Positions 28,701 through 35,349 of a stretch of DNA of 64,000 nucleotides are shown here, piece by piece. How positions within the stretch are numbered: the first letter of the stretch is position 1; every line of letters begins with the position of its first letter. A program made the position numbers and the translations under genes. This stretch comes from Diploscapter coronatus. Taxonomy: Eukaryota > Nematoda > Chromadorea > Rhabditida > Rhabditidae. The notes under the pieces are model-generated. The model searched no databases. It saw only the letters and a program-made list of their open reading frames with translations, and was not told where the DNA came from. The stretch spans positions 76,337,249-76,401,248 of the forward strand of contig OZ038423.1 of NCBI GenBank assembly GCA_964036155.1, read 5' to 3'.

Positions 28701-31700
28701 CAGAACATTTTGGCATAAGTAAGGGATGCTTTGAAGATCTGACTCAGTCTCTGCCTAGACTTGATCAAGAGACCTATGCGAAAAGCAAAGATAAGGAAAT
28801 GAATGGAATCAGGATTAATTTTAAAAATAATGAATAAAAATGCCAACGCCAACCTTTAGTATCAGGAGGTCGATCTGCTTGCGAAATCGGTCTTCCAACG
28901 ATCATTTCTACCATTTTGGTCTGTTGACGCAGAAGTTGAGCAACCTGAAACATAAGTCATTGGAAAAGCAGTGAAGATCATCTTTCAACCAGAAGATAAC
29001 AATATCGATTTTGAACATTTTGAAAGGAGAAGATCAAAATTCTCGTCGACTTCGATAGTGAGCATCATAATGAGATTGATTTGTTTCAAAAATGACTATC
29101 ATGTTCTGTTAGAAAGAGAGATGTCGAAACTCAACACGAAATGAATAACGATTTCAAGATCGATTTTATGAAAATCATGCTCAGTTTAGTTTGAATTCTA
29201 GCTCTCACGAATTATCTCTAGACCTGGTCAAGCAACAGAAATCCTAGGATAATTTTAGCATTTCTCAAATTGCGATCTAAAAATATCCCCTCACCTGTTG
29301 ACTGCTCATTCCATGCGTATTGACGTTGCCGACCTGCAGAATGTGGTCGCCCGCTTGTAATCGGCCATCCTGAAGGATAATCGATATTTCTTTCGAAAAA
29401 GTCAAAGTCACAAAGTACAGCATTTCAAGAAGAACACTGGAAAAATAGAGTTTCATTATTTTTAGAACATGTTCTTTGTAAAGAGAAATAATAAGTGTTC
29501 AAGATTCCTATGGTTATTTTACTTTGTAAGGTCGATAAAAGTCGTCATCTTTAAAAGGGAAAATACCTGATGAGCAGGACTTCCGGGCAGAATAGTCTTG
29601 ACGACGACCCCAGTGCTGGTGCCCCCGACGATGCCGAACCCGAGTCCACCGCCCTCTGTCGACAGCCGAACCACCTCCACTTGGATCCAATCGCCTGATA
29701 GCTGCAAGATTTTACTCTTCGAAGGTCGTAACATTTTTAAGACAAATTTGTCCCAATTGTTGAAATTTTAAATTTCACCCATCCCACCTCTTCAATGTTT
29801 TTTATTCTGACTATTACACGTTCGGGAATTTTTCCTCAGCATTCTTCGTAAATCTATTTTCTGAAGAAATGCTAAATTTTTGTCTGTCAAGCAATGATGG
29901 AATTGGCGGTAGCCATATTTCACCACATTTTTCATTAATCTGTCTGCTCTATACGAACAGCAGCAGAAATAAGCGCAACAATCCCGCATCCAACATCTCA
30001 CATCCTATAGCCATTCATCTTTATATCCACGTTTCATTCGGGGGAGAATCATTTTTTATCCCTGAGCTCAAGCGCCCGTCGTTATTCTTTTTACTTTTTC
30101 TCCAAAGCGATATCTCAAGCATATCCCTTTTATCTCTGGGAATACCCTTGTATCTCGATCTGCCTGACATCCCCCCATAACTCACAGGTCCATGTCTCCT
30201 CCTGGGCGAGCCAGCGCTACTTCCCACTACGCCACTCGACACCACGGCTGCACCCGTTCGGGTCTGTTTCAATATAGACTTGCCCATGAATAAATCGATT
30301 GGCAACAATAGAGCAGAACGGAGTATCGATAGAGCAGATTCAACGATAAAGGGAAAGGCTAGAACGAGGTGAAAAGTTAGGCGACCCTATGCAGACGCGA
30401 GCAACAGGGCAATGGATATGTGGAAATTCGAGTCGTTATGAAGAAAGATAGAGAGGGAGAGGGAGCGAGAGAAAGGAAGAGATATGGATTATGAAGAATC
30501 GCTTTGCTAGTCTGTCTTGGGGATCGAGAGATATAGCCAAAAGGTGTAGTCTGCAAGCCCAGCTCACCTTCCTTCATCATTTTTCCCTCTGTTACCTATC
30601 ATTGTCTCTTTTTCTCTTCCCCTCTCCCATCCCCTTTGTCTTCATCTTTCTGCTGTAATATGCGTGTGTATGAGACGCGGCGTCAACACGATGCACCCAA
30701 CTGATGAGTTTGATTTTTCGTGCGCAACTTCGAGATTATTAAAAGAGCACAGGACTAATTGCATCATTTTCGCCTTGGATAAAAAATCAAAATGAACATG
30801 GCTGTTGATGAATTAACAGAACATTCTTGAAGAACGAATTGAAAGAAAACACAACTTACCACCATCGCAGTGGACTCGCGCAGACAAGCGACCACGACCG
30901 GAGAGTTGTCCTGGAAATTGATTTTTAGAATAAAAGAAAACCCTTAGATTGTCAAAGATTGAGCCATTTTTATGGCTTGAAACTACCAAATAGACAAAAA
31001 GTGAGGAGAAAACTTCACTGGCAATAACAGAAGACTACTGTATCGCAAAATCTCTATATTGGATTTAGAATGGAGTGCATTTCCACGTCTTCGTAATTTC
31101 CTGTTAATGATGACTCATAATGCGAATCTATCGAACTATTCTGTAAGCTGGCATTCCTAGTACACCTCGTTTATTTCTTTACTTCAAGAATTATCAACAA
31201 GTAAAAAATTCACCTTCTGACTGACGAGCTGATTGAAGTTTGCGAGTGAAGGAGTGGTTGTGAATGGCTCTTGCTGTCGCTGCTCTGTCCGTGTAACTGG
31301 CTGCTTGTCTACGGCATCGAAAGCATTGAAGAATTCGGGAGAAGAATAGGAGGCCAACAGCAGGACACGATCACCGATACGAAGCCGCGAGTGAGATCTG
31401 CAAACAAAGAATCTTGAGCATTGCTGTATTACAGTAAAATAATCTGTTGTCACCCTTAAAATGGAAATAATTTTTAGAGCCATCAGAGGGGACGAAGAAT
31501 TAAAAATCTACTGTGTTTTTTCACGTGGCATTCTCCTAACCCATCATCTGACAAATTCTGACACAAGAATGAGAATACCCAAGCACAAAGCCAATCGCCA
31601 ATATGAAATGAGAATGGAAGGATTTGGCAAGGAATACGAAAATCCATACACAAAACGAGTGTCGCGCAGAACCAAAAAGGGACAGAGAATGGACTCCGTT

Positions 31701-34700
31701 TGGAAGGGAAGAGAATAAAGGCATGAAAGGCTCGTATCACTCCCTAAATTCGGACCAACATCTCGCTTTTTCGGGATTTCAGGATTTGTATTATCTCTTT
31801 CTCCCTCTCTCTCTCTCTTTGCTCGTTTAACTCCCATTTTAGCCTCGAAGTGCACATTTTCGGAATCCGGGTGCCGAAATGATGCAGTCCACCAGCAAAC
31901 CATTAATGTGCACTGCACTAATGCTTGAAATCGAAAGAATAATAGAGAATCAGGGAAAAATGAGAGATAATTGGCGTTGAAAGAAAAAAGGATGGCAATA
32001 AACAACCAAAAATGGCTGGAGTACGGCGGAATTCGAAAATATGTACGAAAAGGCCAGAAGCCTCTTTCCTCTTATTGTTAGAGCCCTTGGCAGACCTCTT
32101 GAGTAATGAGTAATAAGACGGCAGACACAGGGCACAGGCGCAGAGAGGCAGGGCAGTCTTGAGCTCGTTAAACCGTGCTGCACCAGGCTATTTCATTTTT
32201 GGCAGCCGGGGTGCAAAGCGATGATGCGTTTTGTGTTTGAGGAATAGGATGTGGAAATTAAAAAAGAGAAAAAAAACCAGAGATTATGAAAGTGGTAAAA
32301 TTGCCAAATATGAATGGGTTTTGTGGTAATTAAACAATTTTGAAGATCGGATAAAAATTCACCAAGTTTAGAAAGGTTAGCGCAAGTAAAAATGAACATA
32401 AAGCTATGAATTCCAGAGTTTTTAAAGATAGTAATTTTGGTTTCGACTAGTCTTGATTTTTAGTCGCGCATATTCCATAGAAACGATGACGGAATTTATA
32501 AATTCAAAAGCAAAACATCGAGTCATTACTAAAAAGTTCGAACTTTGAAGTGAGCAAAAAATATAAATTGGTGAAAATTGTAAGAAAATAAAAATACGTA
32601 AAGGAGAGGAATGAATCAGAAGAAAATAAAGCGTTGTTTCTTTCTCGCGAGTTGTAAAACGGGATTGAACTCGAATGAAAGAGGGAGAAAGCCTTCAGCC
32701 TCTAGAATAACTTGCGGCTCCGCAGCCATGAAGCACTGCTGCACTGCTTTCTAAGCCTCTTCTGGCCGCTGCTCTGCGTGTGGTCAGAAGTCTTCACAAA
32801 ATTCAGTGTCACGTTGGCAAAAGAAGAAGAAAACGAGTGGACAGGCAGAGACCGAGGCAATGAAGAGGATTAGAGAGGGAGATCGAGGCAGAATAGAGCA
32901 AAAAACATTTGCACTTGGAAGATTTATAAACAACACTGAATACGAGCGCTGCGCAACGTGATGAATTCAGTAGTTTCATAAACTGATTTTTTAGCATTTG
33001 TAGAAATCCTCTCGAAAAAATCTTGATGAAGATAAATTTTAAAAAAAGACGATGAATTGCAAGAAATGAAATATTTCCTGGGAAAGAATCAGGATACTCA
33101 ATCTTCTAGAATGCATGTCGCTGACCTAGAGAATAAAAAAATCAAAATAGCGCATACTAAATTAGGCGCCGGATAAAAAATTTCGCCCGACAGAGAGAAG
33201 AAGCAAGATAGTTGATAAAGAAGAGAAATAGAGAATCAGAAATCCTGAAAATAGTGCGTCATACGAATATAGCAAAGAAAAAGGGCGAGTATTATGCGGA
33301 ACAAGGCCGGGGATCTGCTAGCGGCAAAGAAGTCGAAGTCAGGTCTTCGGGTCTGAGCCAGGACAGAGGCGAAGAGAAGGCTAACCCTATGAATTCGCAA
33401 TCTTATTAGAGAGCAAGCAAAGCAGATAAAGATAGAAGGGGAAACAGAAGAGAGATCCGAGAAAGAGAACAGATTGAGAGAGTCAGGTGAATGGGTAGAC
33501 AGAAAAGAAAACAGACAGGTCCGAGAGAGCCACAAGACAGCGTGCTTCTCACATTTCCAGAATGCCGAAATCATAGCCGATAGGTAGCTAGAACAGAAAG
33601 AGTTCTTACTTCGACAAGACTCTGTCATCTGGTTGTTGTCGAAAGAAGTTATCTTTCTCCCGGGAAAACATTTGTGATAAGGACAATAGATGACATTTTC
33701 CGACGTACTTATAAAAGTTAGAAGGAAGATGCGGGAGAAATTTAAGAAGAGCAAGAAATTTCGAGAAGAAAAATGAAGCGAAACATAAACAAGCTTTGGA
33801 AAATAGATGATAATTCTTGACCACTCCATTCCTTACTCAAATCTAATTACTCACAGCAATTTGGGAAGAGACAAATTGAAAGTTCGCCAAGTTATGAGTG
33901 CAAATGCGCGGGACAGAGCAAGGAATGATTCTTGCAATCTCAAAAACAAGAAAATTCCAAATAATTCGTATTCCTGAAATCAGAAAATTTTCCCTAGACT
34001 ACAATTAGAAACGGAATTTACCAAGAATAAGTTGGACATGTTTGGAAACTCGTGACGAAGATAATATTGAAAAAAGAAAAGCTACACAGTAACAATTTCG
34101 AGATTATCAAAAATATGAATCAACAAAATAGAAGATAACAAAAAATAAATAATAATAATAAATTAATTAAACAGCTTACTTTGCCTTGATATCCTTGGGC
34201 CCGGCAATGAGAAGTCGAATGGAGCCAGTGACAAAGTCCTTCTCCTCGATTACTTCCGGCACGAACTGAGAGGCATCAATGTCCGTGAACACCAGACGCT
34301 GAAACCACACGAATTTCAGAGATTTAGAAATTTTCTATCGTTGAAGTTTGAAGTTTCATTTGATTCAGTCATCATGGTTTCAAAAAAAGAATTTGAAACT
34401 TGTTAAAAATTGATTAATATTGTGTCTTGTCGAATCTAAACAAATAATTGATTTATATTCCAAGATGACATAAAATTGCATGAAACCCTCCACCAACCTG
34501 TGTGCTTTTGAGAGTTGCTCTGAGCTGTTCCTCGGCAGTGCCTTTCAAATGGTCGATTAGTTGTTGTACTTCTGAAAGCGACGTTAAAGTTTATGTTTCG
34601 TTTCGTCAAAATTTATCACCTGGCGAACGCTGGCTTACGACTGCCCTTTCTCGACTCTGAAATACAAGCTTAGTTTATTTTCACACTTCCGTTTTGGTTT

Positions 34701-35349
34701 CTACAACTGACTATGATATGAAACCAAGATCTCCATTTTGTCTGTCAACACCCTTATCTGTAATCTCGTTTCTTTTCTTCTGACTATTTTCCTGTCTGAA
34801 TTTTCTATCTGTGTTCAGTAACAATGTATTGAGGAATTTCTCCTATGACATATCTGTTTGAATTCAGTATCTCTCGTGATAGATTTGTGCACGAATGCTA
34901 AAAGGTATCGAAAATCGTGCCTGTATCTTACTTGTCAAATATTTAAACCATTGGCATCTCTGCATTTGTGTGAGAGATACTTCAACACTTCACGGTATCA
35001 TCAACTATGAAGTGTTTCGGAAGATGATTAAGAAATGATAAGACTTTCTTGAGAGCAATGCCATAAATGACGAAAGATAAAAGCAATTGGGTAGGTGGAA
35101 GAGTAGGATTGGCAAAAAATAATTTATTGTCAGAAAGGCCAGCCACTCCCGAGATACTCTTCGAACCTGCTTCTTTTTGGCTTTTCAGAATATCTGTCCA
35201 ATAGGCAGAAGAACCACGAACCTTTTTTCTGTGCTGCCTGAAGAGAGGATCGCTGAGGACCTTGTCGAGTTTCTCCAAATCGTCCCGAACACTCTCACAC
35301 TCCACGCGGCCGCGCAGCTGGTTGATCAGAGTTCGGACCCGTTCTTCCT
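1074..35349 (-). CDS. mpz-1: Multi-PDZ scaffold protein, MPZ-1/MUPP1/PATJ family (first exon missing)
   Basis: A giant scaffold gene. I followed 56 coding exons from 35349 down to the TAG at 1074-1076. Their lengths sum to 2,291 whole codons plus stop after the 2 bases of a split first codon, and every junction keeps phase. Domains in order are L27-like, a decayed PDZ1, PDZ2-8, PDZ10, PDZ11 and a terminal PDZ; exon coordinates are given with each domain. Order and signature motifs ([46 protein letters not shown]) match human MUPP1 one to one. Family members bind C-termini of receptors and junction proteins at cell junctions or synapses; C. elegans MPZ-1 binds the serotonin receptor SER-1. The 5' end is incomplete: the first exon seen begins inside a codon and has no ATG or upstream in-frame Met. 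A second start may exist at 30287. Identity is very secure; a few splice choices are not. Confidence 0.96.
1567..1614 (-). other. mpz-1: mpz-1: 48-base GC-AG intron in the last PDZ
   Basis: Donor GAAGAAG|GCAAGC and acceptor ATTTCAAG. No GT lies at a place that keeps the frame, while GC joins LLVELKK to [11 protein letters not shown] in phase 0, giving a continuous PDZ strand. At 48 bases it is a typical short nematode intron. Confidence 0.85.
2170..2481 (-). other. mpz-1: mpz-1: low-complexity linker before the last PDZ
   Basis: A single 312-base exon encoding 104 residues: a run of alternating Ala/Ser/Thr ([16 protein letters not shown]) followed by Thr/Gly/Pro-rich sequence ending APPPAIK. 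No domain. The acceptor CTCTTAG|ACC and donor AAG|GTGAGA are clear, and both ends are phase 0. Confidence 0.85.
2847..3691 (-). other. mpz-1: mpz-1: PDZ11
   Basis: Exons 3568-3691 (whose first third finishes PDZ10), 3429-3520, 2979-3071 and 2847-2933. Motifs [50 protein letters not shown] and GKVCLKVGRWK match MUPP1 PDZ11 ([56 protein letters not shown]). The spacing between PDZ10 and PDZ11 is as short as in vertebrates. Confidence 0.95.
3161..3237. repeat. Short hairpin with 11-bp perfect ends, in an mpz-1 intron
   Basis: CAGGGATGTAC at 3161-3171 is mirrored by GTACATCCCTG at 3227-3237, with further pairing inside (GAACTCAACTCG against CGAGTTGAAC). It lies in the intron 3072-3428. Similar end sequences appear near 46999 (ACATCCCTG) and 48268 (AGGGATGTA), suggesting a small repeat family. 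Confidence 0.5.
3568..5253 (-). other. mpz-1: mpz-1: PDZ10
   Basis: End of exon 5153-5253, then 4023-4157, 3742-3813 and the start of 3568-3691. Motifs [69 protein letters not shown] and LIYRDV match MUPP1 PDZ10 ([56 protein letters not shown]) almost residue by residue. Class I helix (His). Confidence 0.96.
5153..7259 (-). other. mpz-1: mpz-1: short linker in place of PDZ9
   Basis: Exons 7199-7259 and 5153-5253, joined by a 1.9-kb intron (5254-7198) in which I see nothing. They encode about 50 residues of Ser/Thr/His-rich sequence ([11 protein letters not shown], then [19 protein letters not shown]). The final ETMIEIDK starts PDZ10 (TTIEISKGRTGLG in MUPP1). Vertebrate MUPP1 has PDZ9 between PDZ8 and PDZ10; here there is only linker. 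Confidence 0.85.
8132..8151. repeat. (TGCC)5 microsatellite
   Basis: Five perfect TGCC units inside the 3.6-kb mpz-1 intron. Confidence 0.95.
9947..9969. repeat. (GTA)n microsatellite
   Basis: Twenty-three bases of uninterrupted GTA repeat inside the 3.6-kb mpz-1 intron. Confidence 0.95.
10900..11623 (-). other. mpz-1: mpz-1: PDZ8
   Basis: Exons 11518-11623, 11370-11472, 11243-11327 and 10900-11016. The lead [19 protein letters not shown] matches IRERYGTLTGELHMIELEK of MUPP1. Then come [38 protein letters not shown] and [10 protein letters not shown]. The helix starts with His (class I). Confidence 0.94.
11829..12714 (-). other. mpz-1: mpz-1: charged linker between PDZ7 and PDZ8
   Basis: Exons 12498-12714, 12253-12413, 12024-12206 and 11829-11897, about 210 residues. 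It alternates Pro/Glu-rich acidic sequence with a Lys-rich run ([18 protein letters not shown]). Probably disordered. A serine/acidic patch ([13 protein letters not shown]) closes it just before PDZ8. Frames join cleanly at every junction. Confidence 0.87.
12760..13245 (-). other. mpz-1: mpz-1: PDZ7
   Basis: Exons 13009-13245 and 12760-12873. It begins with [18 protein letters not shown], then [47 protein letters not shown] and [16 protein letters not shown]1 PDZ7 reads NQPRRVELWREPSKSLGISI, GDRIVEVDGMDLRDASHE, VVFMVQSI. The helix starts with His (class I). The acceptor of the first exon is ambiguous: two in-frame AGs six bases apart (13246-13247 and 13240-13241) would add or drop Leu-Gln. 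Confidence 0.94.
14397..16337 (-). other. mpz-1: mpz-1: 1.9-kb intron
   Basis: Nothing recognisable. The left part is purine-rich on the plus strand and the rest is A+T-rich. The flanking exons join in phase 0 without an intervening exon. Confidence 0.65.
16520..16633. repeat. MITE-like inverted repeat filling an mpz-1 intron
   Basis: Left arm 16533-16566 (GCACG...TATGACGGCACGATTTT) and right arm 16591-16626 (AAAATCGTGTCGTCATG...CGTGC) are imperfect reverse complements around a loop of about 24 bases; weaker pairing extends outward. The host intron (16466-16655) is 190 bases, so the element makes up more than half of it. A relative lies at 57729-57898 sharing CTTTCTACAATAT, ACGATTTT and AATCGTG. 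No transposase is present. Target duplications were not resolved. Confidence 0.6.
17484..18774 (-). other. mpz-1: mpz-1: PDZ6
   Basis: End of exon 18573-18774, then 18028-18125, 17872-17978 and 17484-17582. Motifs are [56 protein letters not shown] and [17 protein letters not shown]. The last part matches the unusual MUPP1 PDZ6 tail (NAQARAMLRRHSLIGPDI, KITYVPAEHLEEFK), which makes the assignment firm even though the carboxylate loop is divergent (LSLGLSL). Confidence 0.92.
18573..19210 (-). other. mpz-1: mpz-1: Ser/Arg-rich linker between PDZ5 and PDZ6
   Basis: Exons 19124-19210, 18915-18986 and the first two thirds of 18573-18774. Very serine-rich ([13 protein letters not shown] and similar), with basic residues and no domain. 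The short motif [16 protein letters not shown] inside it recalls the TIVWTESHLPSE lead before vertebrate PDZ6. Probably disordered and phosphorylated; this is inference from composition. Confidence 0.85.
19211..21612 (-). other. mpz-1: mpz-1: 2.4-kb intron between PDZ5 and the Ser-rich linker
   Basis: No exon or RNA gene is seen. Around 20270-20400 lies a run of TCGACTCTGA / GACTCCGATTTCGATTTC-type sequence that recurs in looser form at 47920-48060, suggesting a dispersed simple repeat. Confidence 0.6.
21613..22692 (-). other. mpz-1: mpz-1: PDZ5 with short Pro/Ser-rich lead
   Basis: Exons 22599-22692 (linker), 22375-22548, 22046-22179 and 21613-21697. Motifs [50 protein letters not shown] and [10 protein letters not shown] are almost identical to MUPP1 PDZ5 (KGLGFSILDYQDP, GDRLMFVNDVNLENSSL, VRIGVAKPLP). 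The second helix begins with Leu, so the binding class is non-standard, as in vertebrates. Confidence 0.95.
22761..23471 (-). other. mpz-1: mpz-1: PDZ4
   Basis: Exons 23318-23471, 23145-23263 and 22761-22864. The leading part has [18 protein letters not shown], then [54 protein letters not shown] and [10 protein letters not shown]. This matches MUPP1/PATJ PDZ4 (LTKWQRIMG lead, GLGISLEATVG, HHFIRSVLPEGPVGHSG, SGDELLEVNGITLLGENH), including the conserved tryptophan-containing lead. Confidence 0.93.
23679..25347 (-). other. mpz-1: mpz-1: PDZ3
   Basis: Exons 25224-25347, 24105-24196 and 23679-23822. Motifs are [51 protein letters not shown] and [20 protein letters not shown]. It matches MUPP1 PDZ3 (GLGITIAGYIGDKK, SGIFVKSITKSSAVEHDG). 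The second helix starts with His, typical of class I PDZ domains that bind S/T-x-hydrophobic C-termini. The usual 'GRLxxGD' turn is GLIKIHD here, a local oddity. Confidence 0.93.
25567..26677 (-). other. mpz-1: mpz-1: linker between PDZ2 and PDZ3
   Basis: Exons 26610-26677, 26269-26405, 25746-25851 and 25567-25692. Low-complexity acidic and Gln/Ala-rich sequence with a basic cluster [10 protein letters not shown] that resembles a nuclear localisation signal. No domain is recognised. The exon at 26269-26405 ends at a GC donor (see the GC-AG intron entry). An internal Met lies four codons into the 26677 exon, so a downstream start is possible but unsupported. Confidence 0.85.
25852..26268 (-). 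other. mpz-1: mpz-1: GC-AG intron between PDZ2 and PDZ3
   Basis: The donor on the minus strand is CCAG|GCAAGG and the acceptor is GTTCAG. A GC donor is the only choice that joins the two flanking open frames: the left exon ends two bases into a codon and the right exon supplies the third (AG+T, Ser). GCAAG is the usual context of GC donors. Confidence 0.8.
26678..28853 (-). other. mpz-1: mpz-1: 2.2-kb intron
   Basis: No exon, RNA gene or mobile-element gene is recognisable. The flanking exons join in phase (one base plus two). Confidence 0.65.
28854..29701 (-). other. mpz-1: mpz-1: PDZ2
   Basis: Exons 29567-29701, 29295-29369 and 28854-28944. Carboxylate loop [19 protein letters not shown], then [13 protein letters not shown] and the second helix [19 protein letters not shown]. 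It is nearly superimposable on MUPP1 PDZ2 (GLGFGIIGGKATGVIVKT, SGDHILKIG, MSSEQVAQVLRQ). The first helix residue is Ser rather than His, so it is not a standard class I binder. This is the most conserved domain of the gene. Confidence 0.93.
30186..30287 (-). CDS. mpz-1: mpz-1: candidate alternative first exon (short isoform start)
   Basis: An ATG at 30287-30285 opens 34 codons starting [16 protein letters not shown] and ending SPRRRHGP, followed by a strong donor (CCT|GTGAGT). The exon ends in phase 0, exactly the phase of the PDZ2 exon at 29701, which would follow with [11 protein letters not shown] transcript starting here would skip L27 and PDZ1 and begin with a short basic Ser/Gly-rich head before PDZ2. 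No splice acceptor lies next to the ATG, so this would be a promoter-proximal exon. Supported only by frame, donor and position; no transcript evidence. Confidence 0.55.
30860..34571 (-). other. mpz-1: mpz-1: divergent PDZ1 region
   Basis: Exons 34498-34571, 34180-34298, 31214-31397 and 30860-30910, all in phase. The position is that of MUPP1 PDZ1. Recognisable pieces are [15 protein letters not shown] (strands C-D), [13 protein letters not shown] (like GRLKxGDxILAVN) and, after an insertion of about 45 residues rich in Gln/Thr/Pro, [20 protein letters not shown] (like the second helix and last strand). No GLGF carboxylate-binding loop is visible, so peptide binding is probably lost. This is an inference; the stretch could instead be a linker with a chance resemblance. 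Confidence 0.55.
31398..34179 (-). other. mpz-1: mpz-1: 2.8-kb intron within the PDZ1 region
   Basis: No coding sequence is supported. Purine-rich tracts on the plus strand (33180-33600) and two more G+C-rich patches near 32080-32190 and 32690-32830 stand out. The latter could be regulatory, but nothing specific is recognised. Confidence 0.6.
35167..35349 (-). other. mpz-1: mpz-1: L27-like N-terminal domain exon
   Basis: One exon of 183 bases starting two bases into a codon and ending one base into the next. It encodes two amphipathic helices with LINQLRGR and then [18 protein letters not shown]. The second stretch lines up with the MUPP1 L27 helix that ends in LKSVLQSPLFSQIL. L27 domains heterodimerise with partners such as Pals1 in the Crumbs polarity complex. 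The fold assignment is by eye. The acceptor (minus-strand TTTGCAG) is clear and the preceding exon was not found. Confidence 0.65.

Noticed and set aside
33236..33829. 197-codon open frame on the minus strand
   Set aside because: It is a Phe/Ser/Leu-rich translation of purine-rich intron sequence, with no homology and no splice context.
34620..34656. A 37-base stretch with good acceptor and donor between the L27 exon and the next mpz-1 exon
   Set aside because: Including it shifts the frame and puts a stop in the following exon. Skipping it joins 35167 to 34571 in phase, so it is probably intronic or a rare poison exon.
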